From NCBI RefSeq assembly GCF_016102285.1, contig NZ_JACFOY010000001.1, positions 1,860,001-1,924,000 on the forward strand: 64,000 nt of DNA, written 5' to 3'. The notes under the pieces are model-generated. The model was not told the origin of the DNA and did no database searches. It was given only the letters and a program-made list of their open reading frames with translations. Shown here in pieces: positions 44,628 through 53,786 of this stretch (positions within the stretch are counted from its first letter, which is position 1; the number at the start of each line of letters is the position of its first letter). This DNA is from Bartonella sp. M0177. GTDB taxonomy: Bacteria; Pseudomonadota; Alphaproteobacteria; Rhizobiales; Rhizobiaceae. A program made the translations under genes and the position numbers.

Positions 44628-45176
44628 TCAGGAAAAGAATTTTTCCGGTATGGCTTTCAAAGCCCATTGCGGCAAATCTTTCCGGATAAATGCGACATGC
44701 CCCTTTTCCCTATGCAGCACAAGCGAATAAGCGCGGCTTGTCGAATTATCAAACACCAGTGAAAGATCAGCGATTTCCATAAGCTTCGGCAAATTGGCCA
44801 TGCTTCTTGGATAACGCCGCTTGATATCTTCCTTCTCAATATTATGGCCGCCGCTTTTTACCCGCGAGCGCACCCTTAAACCGGAAGTTTTGGCGCTATC
44901 CAACCCGATATAAACGAGATTGATCCTGAAGCCCTGATTTTTAATATCCTGAACTTTTTTCAAAAACACATTTCCGGTAGCCGTTGTCTCTACGGCAAAG
45001 GATTGTTGCGCTTTTACGAGTGCTTCACGCTGTTTTACCGCTGCTATTCCCTGTTCGACCGGCGCACCCGGCAAAACATCCGGATTGACAATGGGCATTT
45101 TGAATTTCCGGCATGTTGTAAAGGTTGTTTTACCCGCACCGTTTACACCGGCGATAATCCATAGTTCAGGCTGCAT
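44628..45176 (-). CDS. Zeta-toxin-like P-loop kinase
   Basis: 182 residues. Walker A in WIIAGVNGAGKTTFTT, then AVETTATGNVFLKKVQDIKNQGFRINLVYIGLDS and RSRVKSGGHNIEKEDIKRRYPRSMANLPKLMEIADLSLVFDNS, matching the zeta-toxin/UDP-GlcNAc-kinase-like class. Full toxicity is not certain: similar chromosomal proteins are often called only 'AAA family ATPase'. It overlaps the small upstream gene (45166-45402) by 11 bp, the arrangement of a toxin-antitoxin pair. Confidence 0.75.
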   Translation of the reverse strand: MQPELWIIAGVNGAGKTTFTTCRKFKMPIVNPDVLPGAPVEQGIAAVKQREALVKAQQSFAVETTATGNVFLKKVQDIKNQGFRINLVYIGLDSAKTSGLRVRSRVKSGGHNIEKEDIKRRYPRSMANLPKLMEIADLSLVFDNSTSRAYSLVLHREKGHVAFIRKDLPQWALKAIPEKFFS

Positions 45177-45402
45177 CTGTCAAAACCTTTATGACTTTTT
45201 CATCAAGCGCATCATCAACTTCAATGAGCAGTTTTGTGCCATCAGGATTTTCGCGAATATATTGGCCCTCTTCCAACCCGTCTTCACGGTCATAAATGGC
45301 CGAATTGCGGGGAACGTGAACACTTCTGACATAATCCATATAATCCTCTGACGAGGCTGACAAAATGTCATCCATCAACTGTTCATGCTCGTCCTTTATC
45401 AT
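45166..45402 (-). CDS. Small acidic protein, probable antitoxin of the zeta-like pair
   Basis: 78 residues: MIKDEHEQLMDDILSASSEDYMDYVRSVHV, IREN-DGTKLLIEVDDALDEKVIKVL. Acidic, helical, small, and overlapping the zeta-like gene by 11 bp, as expected of an antitoxin. No sequence family is recognised with confidence; epsilon antitoxins are similar in size, but no clear relation is seen. Confidence 0.6.
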   Translation of the reverse strand: MIKDEHEQLMDDILSASSEDYMDYVRSVHVPRNSAIYDREDGLEEGQYIRENPDGTKLLIEVDDALDEKVIKVLTDAA

Positions 45403-45904
45403 GTGAATACCTCTGCATTCATCTGTTTTCGGGAGTCCTTACTATGCAAAACTTTTAAAAAACCGGCAAGTCAAACAACAAAACCGGTTAAACTTCCGCT
45501 TTTTTAAATAAGCACCTTTCTCTTTTATTCAGTCAAGCGCACCAGCATTGTTTGAACGTTCAATGGGGATATTCGTGCGATTTTTATTCTTTCCTTCAAC
45601 ACTGTTAAAAAAATGGGTGAGACTTTTGCCTCATCACGTTATAGCAAAAAACAATCAGTTTATTTTAACCGGAATTGATGACGCGTTTCATTTGAATGAT
45701 AGGCGCTTGGGGTATACCCATGTTTTTTTTGAGATAATTTTGCTTTTCCCCTGCCAATCGGGCAGACTATGTAAATAATCTTTTCCAAGCAGCCATTCAT
45801 TCGACAATAACCGGTATTCATTTAAAGGCTGGAAAAATTGACATAGGCACGTGATGTCAATAGATGAAGGAAACGCCTTTGAAGGGCGCTTAAGGACATT
45901 TGTC
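45403..45904. other. Intergenic region, nothing recognised
   Basis: About 500 bp, AT-rich, with AAAACCGG motifs near 45462 and 45480. The in-frame region before the MFS start has no ribosome binding site. No gene seen. Confidence 0.4.
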
Positions 45905-47116
45905 ATGGCCAATATATATCGTGAATTATTCAGAAAACCCGGCACTGTTGCCTTTTCGGTAACGGGGGTATTCGCACGTATTCCGATATCGATGATTTCA
46001 ATCGGCATTATGACAATGTTTGCCATTGAAGGTTTGGACTATGCCACCGCCGGTCTCGTTTCGGCAAGTTATGTCCTCTCCAATGCCCTTATTACGCCAC
46101 AAATATCAAAACTTGCCGATGAATACGGGCAAGCCCGTGTGGCGCGTCCGGCACTTTTTATTTCTTTTCTGTCGCTTTGCGGCTTGTTGATTGCCGCCCA
46201 TTATAAAGCCCCGCTTTTCATCTTGATTATTGCCGCAATTCTCATCGGTTTTATGCCGAGTTTCGGTTCTTTCGTGCGCACACGCTGGTCGCAACTCTAT
46301 CATGGTTCGCCGCTTTTGCGTTCGGCCTTTGCCTATGAATCGATTGTCGATGAATTGATCTTCATGGTCGGCCCCATTATTGCGATCGAACTTACAAACC
46401 ATCTGTTTCCGGCTGCGGGGCCGCTTGCTGCCGGTCTTATCATGCTCGTTGCAGGCTTGATCTTTACCTTGCAAAAATCGACCGAACCGGTTGCCCATGG
46501 CAAGCGGCAAAAGGGGTCTACTTCGGTTATCCGGCTTTTTTCTATCGCACTTCTCACCGTGATTATGTTTTGCGTCGGTACCATTTTCGGTACGGCAGAA
46601 ATTTCGGCTGTGGCGATCGGCAAATCGCTGCAACAGACAAATTACACCGCTCTGCCGCTTGTGCTTTATGCGGCCGGCTCTTTCATTGCCGGTATTGTTT
46701 ATGGTGCACTGCCTGCCCGTATAAAATTGACGAAGCAGCTTCTTGTTGCCACCATCGTTGCTGCGGTTACGACATTGCCACTCTTGCTTGTTACAAACTT
46801 ATGGAATTTGAGCATCGTGCTTTTTATTGCCGGTGCCGCCTGTTCACCTACAATCATCATTGCCATGTCGTTAATCGACACAATTGTACCGCCTGAAAAA
46901 CTCACCGAAGGCATGTCATGGGGAATTACCGGAATGGCAATGGGTGTTGCCGCAGGGGCTGCCATTTCCGGAAAACTGATTGACGCTTTCACCCCTGAAA
47001 CCGGCTTTTATGTTTCCATTGTCGGCGGCTTTCTTGCCTTGATTTTAACGGTGTTCGGGCAAAAATATCTAAAACCCAAAACACCAAAGCCGAAAACCAT
47101 TCTTGAAAATTCTTGA
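45905..47116 (+). CDS. MFS transporter
   Basis: About 403 residues from the ATG at 45905, with AAGGAC upstream; an ATG at 45851 would add a short soluble tail without a ribosome binding site. About 12 membrane segments; the loops have LADEYGQARVARPALF and VRTRWSQLYHG. C-terminal tail is Lys/Pro-rich (KPKTPKPKT). Convergent with the MATE gene. Drug or metabolite efflux is the usual role; substrate unknown. Confidence 0.8.
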   Translation: MANIYRELFRKPGTVAFSVTGVFARIPISMISIGIMTMFAIEGLDYATAGLVSASYVLSNALITPQISKLADEYGQARVARPALFISFLSLCGLLIAAHYKAPLFILIIAAILIGFMPSFGSFVRTRWSQLYHGSPLLRSAFAYESIVDELIFMVGPIIAIELTNHLFPAAGPLAAGLIMLVAGLIFTLQKSTEPVAHGKRQKGSTSVIRLFSIALLTVIMFCVGTIFGTAEISAVAIGKSLQQTNYTALPLVLYAAGSFIAGIVYGALPARIKLTKQLLVATIVAAVTTLPLLLVTNLWNLSIVLFIAGAACSPTIIIAMSLIDTIVPPEKLTEGMSWGITGMAMGVAAGAAISGKLIDAFTPETGFYVSIVGGFLALILTVFGQKYLKPKTPKPKTILENS

Positions 47117-47140
47117 CGAGCGCGCTTTCCGCGTTCAAAG

Positions 47141-48517
47141 CTAGAGCACTTTTTGCTTTTTCCATGTGCCCGAAAGATAATATGAAAGAGCCAGAATGAG
47201 CGAGGCAAAAGCGCCGACGGTGAAACTCCACCAGATGGCATCTGCCTTTATGGAACCATAAAACATGTAATAGAAGCCAAGCCGCACCGGATAGACAGCA
47301 ATGAAAAGGCAAATGAGCGGCACAAGAACTGCGCCATTCGCACGAACTGTTGAAAAGAGCACCATTGCAATTCCAAAAAACAGAAAGCTCCAGCTTGCAA
47401 TCGCCTGAATATGCTGTGCCATTGGCACGGCTGCGCTATCATTTCCCAAAAACAGGATAATGACCGGACGGTCGAAGATGAGCAACAGCCCGAGCAGAAT
47501 GGCTGTCATGACAAATGTTGCAGCGCAGCCGATCAATGTGGTCTTTGAAATTCTGTTCCAGCGACCGGCACCAATATTTTGTGCAACCATTGCACTGACT
47601 GCCGCACCCACTGCCATGGAAGGCATTTGCAGATAGGTCCACAATTGCTGCATGATGTTATAGGCGGCAATGGTGGTGACACCTTCCTGATTGACAAGAC
47701 CGATCATGACAAGGCCGGATGTGGCAATAATGACCATTTGCAGGCTCATCGGAAAGCCTTTCAGCACGATAAAGCGCATCAGGCTGAAATCCGGCCAGAT
47801 ATAGGTAAGTTCCCGCCCTTTAAGCCGCAAAGGCAATTTCTTGACATAGATATAGATAATCATGGCAAAAAGCGCGAGATAGCCCGAAACAGATGTCGAG
47901 GCGGCAGCCCCTGCAATGCCCATTTCCGGAAAAATCCACAAGCCCAGGATGAGCACGGGATTGAAAATAATATCAAGCACAACATTGACGCACATAAAAA
48001 TGAGCGGCGTCATGGAATCTCCCGCCCCGCGAAGCCCCATCATAATCATGACCATCAAAAGATCGGCCGGTGCAGCAAGGAAGATAACCCGCAAATAATC
48101 TTCTGCCAGCGTAAAAGCATCAGCCGGTGTTGCAAGAAAGCGCAGGATTTCGGGCGAAAAAAACCAGCCCAAAACGGCCAGAACCACCGAAAGAAACAGA
48201 CAAAAGCCGATAGAAGCGCCGAAAGCCTGCCGCGCACGGTGCAAATCTTTGCGCCCGATGGATTGGCCAACCATAATGGTTGCTGCCATACCGAAACCGA
48301 AAACAAGGGCAAACAAAAGAAAGGTGATGATATTGGCATTGGCCGTTGCCGCAAGTGCACTTTCACCCAAAAACCGCCCCACCCAGATTGTGTTGATCGA
48401 ACCATTGAGCGATTGCAAAACATTGGAAAGCAATGTCGGAATGGCAAAGAGAAGCAACGTTCTAGTGATCGGGCCTTCAGTCAGATTATTGAGAACAATT
48501 GTTTTTTTATGCGGCAA
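47141..48517 (-). CDS. MATE-family efflux transporter
   Basis: 458 residues, about 12 membrane segments. TLLLFAIPTLLSNVLQSLNGSINTIWVGRFLGESALAATANA at the start, GQSIGRKDLHRARQAFG, GLRGAGDSMTPL, AVSAMVAQNIGAGRWNRI and the final YYMFYGSIKADAIWWSF are typical of multidrug and toxin extrusion exporters, usually cation- or proton-driven. It ends convergently with the MFS gene to its left, 24 bp away. Substrate unknown. Confidence 0.9.
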   Translation of the reverse strand: MPHKKTIVLNNLTEGPITRTLLLFAIPTLLSNVLQSLNGSINTIWVGRFLGESALAATANANIITFLLFALVFGFGMAATIMVGQSIGRKDLHRARQAFGASIGFCLFLSVVLAVLGWFFSPEILRFLATPADAFTLAEDYLRVIFLAAPADLLMVMIMMGLRGAGDSMTPLIFMCVNVVLDIIFNPVLILGLWIFPEMGIAGAAASTSVSGYLALFAMIIYIYVKKLPLRLKGRELTYIWPDFSLMRFIVLKGFPMSLQMVIIATSGLVMIGLVNQEGVTTIAAYNIMQQLWTYLQMPSMAVGAAVSAMVAQNIGAGRWNRISKTTLIGCAATFVMTAILLGLLLIFDRPVIILFLGNDSAAVPMAQHIQAIASWSFLFFGIAMVLFSTVRANGAVLVPLICLFIAVYPVRLGFYYMFYGSIKADAIWWSFTVGAFASLILALSYYLSGTWKKQKVL

Positions 48518-48953
48518 GTGAACGCTCCATCAGCGCTTTGTAATGATCAACCCGAAGCGGGCAAAACGTTATTTTTAAAGAATGATATAAAACATATAGG
48601 TGTCGTAAAAGTTATGTGTAGCCCTTTCGGGCGTTCCATGAACATTAACGATGAAGAATTTATTTTTCTCTCAAGGTCAAGAATGAAATGAAAAACCACG
48701 ATAAAGTGAAGCCGGTTTTGTAATCCCCTCACTGTTCTTCACAATTGAAACCGGTCAAGATAATGTCGGCCTGAGTAATGGTATGAGGCGCATCGCGATT
48801 TTCTGACACAAACACCTTTCAAGTTTTATCGGTTTAGGCCATATCAGTTTTTCATGTATAAGGTTTTGAGAGTCATAAAGGTTCTTCGCGCTATATAGGC
48901 ACACTGGTTTTAAAGGTTCCATCGTTTTAAAAAAGTCGGGTTCGGGGTATTTA
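48518..48953. other. Divergent promoter region, nothing specific recognised
   Basis: About 435 bp between the divergent MATE and MFS genes. Should hold promoters for both. No clear boxes or operators recognised. Confidence 0.4.
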
Positions 48954-50345
48954 ATGCACATTCTTCCTATGGTTCTGGCTGTCGCTTTGTTTATGGAACA
49001 TGTGGATTCCAATGTGATTTCCACGTCCCTTCCTGCCATTGCCGCCGATTTGAACACAAGCCCCATCGCGCTCAAACTTGCCATGACTTCCTATCTCGTG
49101 GCTCTTTCGGTTTTCATTCCTATAAGCGGGTGGATCTCCGACCGTTTCACCGCGCGCATTATCTTCCGTGTTGCCATCGTGGTTTTTCTTGCAGGCTCTG
49201 TTTGCTGTGCTTTTTCCTTTTCGCTCCATTCCTTTGTTTTGTCGCGCTTTTTACAAGGCATTGGCGGGGCAATGATGACACCTGTCGGCCGGCTTCTTCT
49301 CGTCAAATCCACGCCCAAAAACCAGCTTGTCATTGCCTTTCAGTGGTTTTCCATTCCCGCCCTTGTCGGCCCGCTTGTAGGCCCGCCGCTTGGCGGCTTC
49401 ATCACCACCTTTTTTACCTGGCACTGGATTTTTCTTATCAACATCCCGATCGGTTTTATCGGCCTTGTGCTTTCATCAATCTATCTGCCAAAAAATGAAA
49501 AGAGATATATCCGCCCGCTTGACTGGACAGGCTTTTTCCTTTCCGCAATCAGCCTTTCCGGCTTCATTTTCGGCCTTTCGATTGTAAGCCTTCCCGCCTT
49601 GCCGCAAAGTGTCGGCATCAGTGTCACCATTTTGGGCGTGATTTTCGGAGTCATTTATATCAAACACGCAAAAAACCGCAAAGCACCGCTTCTCGACCTC
49701 AGGCTTTTTTCCGATCCGGTTTTTGCACGCGCCATTATCGGCGGCAGCGTTTTCCGGCTCGGCATTGGCGCCGTGCCTTTCCTGCTTCCCATGATGCTGC
49801 AACTTGCCTTCGGTCTTTCGCCGATTGAATCCGGCCTTATGGTTCTTGCCGCGGCCATCGGCTCGCTCGGCATGAAGTTCGGTGCAAAAGAAGTTTATGC
49901 CCGTTTCGGCTTTCGGAAGGTGTTGATGGCGGGTTCTATCGTCTCGGCAATGTTTACCGCTTCCAATGGCCTGTTTTACCCCACCACCCCCTATTTGCTG
50001 ATGATTATCGTGCTCTTGTTCGGCGGCTTTTTGCGCTCGCTTTTCTTCTCCGGTGTCAATGCGCTTGCCTTTTCGGACATTGCCAAGGAAGACATTAGTC
50101 AGGCAACGCCGATTGCCGCTGTTGCCCAACAGGCTTCAATGGCGCTCGGCATTGCAATTGCTGGCGCGGTTCTGGAAATTGCAAGCTCCTTTCACAACAA
50201 TATATTGAAACTTGAAGATTTTCATACGGGCTTTTTCGTTGTCGGCTTCATCTCGGCACTTGCTTTCTTCATCTTCCGCACATTGCCCCGCGATGCGGGA
50301 CATGCTTTGAACGAAAAGAGCAAACAATCCACGGCACAACACTGA
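48954..50345 (+). CDS. MFS multidrug transporter (DHA2/EmrB-QacA type)
   Basis: 463 residues with about 14 membrane segments. Signature loops: VDSNVISTSLPAIAADL, SWISD-type motif (SGWISDRFTARII), FLQGIGGAMMTPVGRLLL, and WHWIFLINIPIGFIGL, all typical of EmrB/QacA exporters. Probably proton-coupled drug or metabolite efflux. Its stop lies only 19 bp before the first CRISPR repeat of array 1, so readthrough from this gene into the array is possible. Confidence 0.9.
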   Translation: MHILPMVLAVALFMEHVDSNVISTSLPAIAADLNTSPIALKLAMTSYLVALSVFIPISGWISDRFTARIIFRVAIVVFLAGSVCCAFSFSLHSFVLSRFLQGIGGAMMTPVGRLLLVKSTPKNQLVIAFQWFSIPALVGPLVGPPLGGFITTFFTWHWIFLINIPIGFIGLVLSSIYLPKNEKRYIRPLDWTGFFLSAISLSGFIFGLSIVSLPALPQSVGISVTILGVIFGVIYIKHAKNRKAPLLDLRLFSDPVFARAIIGGSVFRLGIGAVPFLLPMMLQLAFGLSPIESGLMVLAAAIGSLGMKFGAKEVYARFGFRKVLMAGSIVSAMFTASNGLFYPTTPYLLMIIVLLFGGFLRSLFFSGVNALAFSDIAKEDISQATPIAAVAQQASMALGIAIAGAVLEIASSFHNNILKLEDFHTGFFVVGFISALAFFIFRTLPRDAGHALNEKSKQSTAQH

Positions 50346-50364
50346 TGAAACCAAAACATATTCT

Positions 50365-50997
50365 ACAGCCGCTTGACCGCATTTTCTAATCTGTTACAAC
50401 TTGAATGGGATCGAACTATTACGGACAAGCTGTTGCGGCTTGACCGCATTTTCTAATCTGTTACAACCGAAGCCGTGTTTGACATCTGTGATCGACAGTT
50501 GCGGCTTGACCGCATTTTCTAATCTGTTACAACGACGCAATTTTTACACCAGATAGTTTGCGAGTTGCGGCTTGACCGCATTTTCTAATCTGTTACAACA
50601 TTGTCAAGAAATTAATTAATTAATTTTGGGTTGCGGCTTGACCGCATTTTCTAATCTGTTACAACAATTGGCGCAGCGATTGAGGCAACACGCCTGTTGC
50701 GGCTTGACCGCATTTTCTAATCTGTTACAACTTGAAGCAACTAGCGGAGGCGGCATAATGTGTTGCGGCTTGACCGCGTTTTCTAATCTGTTACAACAAA
50801 ATTACTGGCTCAAAACGGTGAGTTGCCGGTTGCGGCTTGACCGCATTTTCTAATCTGTTACAACTCCTATCGGTGTAAAAGTGTCGATTTTGGAAGTTGC
50901 GGCTTGACCGCATTTTCTAATCTGTTACAACAGCGGATGCTTGGGCGACGCGGAAGTTTTGGTTGCGGCTTGACCGCATTTTCTAATCTGTTACAAC
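50365..50997 (+). CRISPR. Type II-C CRISPR array 1 (10 repeats, 9 spacers)
   Basis: 36-bp repeats beginning GTTGCGGCTTGACC and ending TCTGTTACAAC at 50365, 50432, 50498, 50564, 50630, 50696, 50762, 50829, 50896 and 50962; spacers 30-31 bp. The first repeat is degenerate at its 5' end (ACAGCC) and the seventh carries one A-to-G change. Orientation + is set by complementarity with the tracrRNA and by a terminator directly after the last repeat. Only 19 bp separate the first repeat from the upstream gene's stop, so there is no leader. Confidence 0.97.
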
Positions 50998-51002
50998 CGA
51001 TG

Positions 51003-51048
51003 TCCACTTAACCCTTTGTTTTATAAGGTTTAAGTGGATATTTTTTTT
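51003..51048 (+). terminator. Terminator at the end of CRISPR array 1
   Basis: Stem TCCACTTAACC (51003-51013) with GGTTTAAGTGGA (51027-51038; one bulged T) followed by eight T (51041-51048). Starts 5 bp after the last repeat, which supports rightward transcription of the array. Confidence 0.85.
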
Positions 51049-51634
51049 AAAAAAAATGCTGTTTTTCATTAAAATAACACCGGTAAATTTCAATTTTTTT
51101 GACGTATCTTCCACGTTTTCTCTAAAAATCTAACAATATTTTCACATAAGCTCACGATCAATTTGCTTGACCCACCCTTGAAAAAATATCGAACTTTCAT
51201 CGTTTGGGCAACGTAGAAGTGGGCTTACCAATACAGGATCAGCCGGCATGGTCGGGCTTGTTTTTACAAAGACCTCAAGCAATTTTGCCCCCCACGGTTT
51301 TCGATTTTTTAGGAAAGCTTTCCGTTGTTAAAATGCTGGTGAATGCGCCGTGCTATCTAACAAGCAGCCCGCTTTGATAAAGCAGACTTTAAGACAGCAT
51401 GATAAACCTTAAGACAGCGAGTTAAACCGGTTTGTCACATCCGGTTTGCTTTTGTCAATTTTTAAGCGTGGCTAAAATGAAAAAGCCTGCCCCACTCGGC
51501 CAGTCTCACCCAATCGGCTCGATTAAAACGGCCTCATCAGGCCTTTTTTATAAAAGGCCTGATCGTTCAGCTCAGCTTTTAAAGCCTGCTTGTTCAGCCA
51601 AGCTTTTAAGGCCTCATTATTGAAGCGGGCGTGT
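51049..51634. other. Repetitive intergenic region
   Basis: About 585 bp. Contains short tandem units (TTTAAGACAGCATGATAAACC then TTAAGACAGCGAGTTAAACC around 51388-51428; GTTCAGC-AGCTTTTAA-GCCT units around 51565-51618) and the hairpin at 51536-51563. No gene. Confidence 0.5.
51536..51563. terminator. Perfect hairpin, probable bidirectional terminator
   Basis: 12-bp perfect stem ATCAGGCCTTTT/AAAAGGCCTGAT with a 4-nt loop. Lies after the acetyltransferase gene (minus strand), which it would terminate. Confidence 0.6.
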
Positions 51635-52234
51635 TCAGGCGCATTTGCTCAACTGGCCGATCCATTTTTCGCGTTCGAGGACATAATTGTCGGCGATAAC
51701 CAGACCGGAAACCAGCGAGTTTTGTTCGGATGTTCCGATATATTCAAAGCCCTGTTTTTCGATAACGCGGCGGGAAGCTTTATTGGCCGCAAAATTCGAG
51801 ACATAGAGCGCATCAATATCGGTTGCACGGAAAGCGGCATCAATCAGGCTGCCAACCGCTTCTGTTGCATAGCCCATATTCCAATAGGGTTTGCCAATCC
51901 AGTAACGCAGGCTCAGGCCTTCGCCCTCTTCGCGGTCCTTGATATGACAGGCGCCGATAAACGCGCCATCCTCGGCTTTTGTAATGGCATAGGCGCAATA
52001 GCCCATCTCGCCCGCCACCGAACGAAGAATGTATTCTGCTGCATGTTTTCGTGTGAATGGAAAAGGCACAGATTGAAGCATGGCAGATACATTCCGGTTG
52101 TTGGCGAGATCGGCAATGGCGTCCATGTCTTCTACATTGGGTGCGCGTAAAACAAGCCTTTCAGTTACCAGAACCGGGCAATCCAAGGTTCTGGGCGGCC
52201 TCTTTCTTATTTCTTCTAATAATTCAGTGCTCAT
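51635..52234 (-). CDS. GNAT acetyltransferase, RimJ/RimL-like
   Basis: 199 residues from the ATG at 52234, preceded by AGGAGG; a longer frame to 52279 is less likely. RimJ/RimL type: LVTERLVLRAPNVEDMDAIADLANNRNVSAML, AYAITKAEDGAFIGACHI, LRYWIGKPYWNMGYATEAVGSLIDAAF (acetyl-CoA loop) and ANKASRRVIEKQGFEYIGTSEQ. Acetylates an N-terminal or side-chain amine, target unknown. Placement after rpmA is usual in this order, where obgE-proB would normally follow; here the CRISPR region follows instead. Confidence 0.88.
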   Translation of the reverse strand: MSTELLEEIRKRPPRTLDCPVLVTERLVLRAPNVEDMDAIADLANNRNVSAMLQSVPFPFTRKHAAEYILRSVAGEMGYCAYAITKAEDGAFIGACHIKDREEGEGLSLRYWIGKPYWNMGYATEAVGSLIDAAFRATDIDALYVSNFAANKASRRVIEKQGFEYIGTSEQNSLVSGLVIADNYVLEREKWIGQLSKCA

Positions 52235-52350
52235 AGTTACCTCCTGGAGCAATAGAAAAAGGGAAGGATGGTGTCCCATCTTTCCCTTTAATTTGCTTTG
52301 GAAGCTAACCGGGGTCCAATGGGACGCCGGTTTTATTTAAGAGCTCCGGC

Positions 52351-52620
52351 TTACTCTGCTGCCTCCGCCATCGGAATCACCGACACATAGGAGCGGTCAT
52401 TCGCTTTGACGCAGAAAGATACTTTGCCCGCTTTAAGGGCAAATAATGTATGGTCTTTACCCATGCCGACATTTTCGCCAGGGTGCCATTGTGTGCCGCG
52501 TTGTCGGATAATGATGTTACCCGGAATAACTGCTTCACCACCAAATTTTTTAACGCCTAGGCGTTTTGATTCTGAATCGCGACCGTTACGCGAGGAACCA
52601 CCAGCTTTTTTGTGTGCCAT
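52351..52620 (-). CDS. rpmA: Ribosomal protein bL27
   Basis: 89 residues: [65 protein letters not shown]. Standard bL27 of the large subunit, near the peptidyl-transferase centre. 22 bp after rplU, so co-transcribed. Confidence 0.98.
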   Translation of the reverse strand: MAHKKAGGSSRNGRDSESKRLGVKKFGGEAVIPGNIIIRQRGTQWHPGENVGMGKDHTLFALKAGKVSFCVKANDRSYVSVIPMAEAAE

Positions 52621-52642
52621 GGTTGTTCTCCTTTAATCTCTC

Positions 52643-53128
52643 TTACTCTTCCGACTTTTTAGCGGCTGCCTTTTTCGGCGCTGCTTTTTTTTCGGTTGTT
52701 TCTGTTTTGGCTTTCTTTGCAGCCGGTTTTTCAGCCTTTGGTGCTGCCTCTTTGGCGGCTACCGGTTTTGCTGCTTTTTCAGCCGGCTTTGTTGCAGCCT
52801 TGGAAGGCTTTGCACCACCTGTAAGAATTTCGGAAATGCGAATTGTGGTGAATTCCTGACGATGACCACGAATGCGCTTTGAATTCTGGCGGCGGCGCTT
52901 TTTGAAAGCAACAACTTTGCGTGCACGTGCCTGTTCAACAACCTCTGCTGTTACCAACGCATCGGCAACAACAGGAGTTCCGATTGTTGCTGTTTCACCT
53001 TCGCCAACAACGAGAACCTGATTGAACTCCACAATATCACCGGCATTGCCAGCGACCTTTTCAACTTTCACAAGTTGGCTGGGGGAAACACGGTATTGTT
53101 TACCACCCGTCTTGATGACTGCGAACAT
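52643..53128 (-). CDS. rplU: Ribosomal protein bL21 with long Lys/Ala-rich tail
   Basis: 161 residues. Residues 1-103 are the L21 domain ([59 protein letters not shown]). Residues about 105-161 form an extra tail of Lys, Ala, Pro and Glu ([20 protein letters not shown]) not present in enteric L21 (about 103 residues) but common in Hyphomicrobiales. First gene of the rplU-rpmA-acetyltransferase group. Confidence 0.97.
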   Translation of the reverse strand: MFAVIKTGGKQYRVSPSQLVKVEKVAGNAGDIVEFNQVLVVGEGETATIGTPVVADALVTAEVVEQARARKVVAFKKRRRQNSKRIRGHRQEFTTIRISEILTGGAKPSKAATKPAEKAAKPVAAKEAAPKAEKPAAKKAKTETTEKKAAPKKAAAKKSEE

Positions 53129-53644
53129 TTTTTACCCTTTCGTTCCATCCGGATCTTGTCCAACACTTTCAAAGCGATGAGACAGCCCGTCTTTTTATCA
53201 GTCGTTAAAATTATCAGTCTTTTAAATTTGCCAGCACTGAAAACCGACCGGCATAATTTTAGACAAGTGCAGATACACTTTTTCACACAAATGTAGACAC
53301 ACTACGCCTTTGGCCGATTTATGCAGAAGTTTTCTTCACTTGTCAATCGACCAGCTTTAAAAAACCGGAAAGCTTTTCATGAATTAACCGGCAATCATGG
53401 CAAAAACCGGATGCATTTGACAACAAACAATTTTTAGTCGGGCAAACAGCAATGAACCGGAAAAACTCTGTTGCTTTTTAAAAATGCGCCCGTGGCCCCG
53501 CGCAAAAATGAACAAAACCGATTTGAAATGGTGAACGGAATTTTCCAAAAATTAAAAAAAGGGGCTTGTGTCAAAGCCAATTGCCAGCTATTTAGCCGCT
53601 AACGCGCTCGGATATTTGTTTAACAAATAAAGTTCGCCTTTTAT
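53129..53644. other. Region upstream of rplU
   Basis: About 515 bp. Contains short near-repeats (ATCAGTCGTTAAAATT and ATCAGTCTTTTAAATT near 53197-53227; AGTGCAGATACACTT and AATGTAGACACACTA near 53265-53304). It should hold the rplU promoter and leader; no ribosomal autoregulatory structure can be named. Confidence 0.4.
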
Positions 53645-53734
53645 GGAGAGGTGGCTGAGTGGTTGAAAGCACCGCACTCGAAATGCGGCATAGGGGCAAC
53701 TCTATCGGGGGTTCAAATCCCTCCCTCTCCGCCA
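53645..53734 (+). tRNA. tRNA-Ser (anticodon CGA)
   Basis: 90-nt class II tRNA: acceptor GGAGAGG/CCTCTCC with G discriminator and encoded CCA (53732-53734), D-arm, anticodon stem CCGCA/TGCGG with loop CTCGAAA giving CGA, and a long variable arm (GCATAGGGGCAACTCTATC). CRISPR array 2 begins 52 bp after it. Confidence 0.96.
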
Positions 53735-53786
53735 TGATTTTCCTTTTCTTTGAAACGACTTCTTTAGTTACGCGCCCGCTTGGAAT

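Noticed and set aside
47579..48691. 370-codon plus-strand frame opposite the MATE gene
   Set aside because: His/Lys-rich antisense shadow of a real 12-helix transporter gene; no ribosome binding site or homology.
50626..50853. Frame across CRISPR array 1
   Set aside because: Consists of translated repeats and spacers (CGLTAFSNLLQ repeated); a classic CRISPR artefact.
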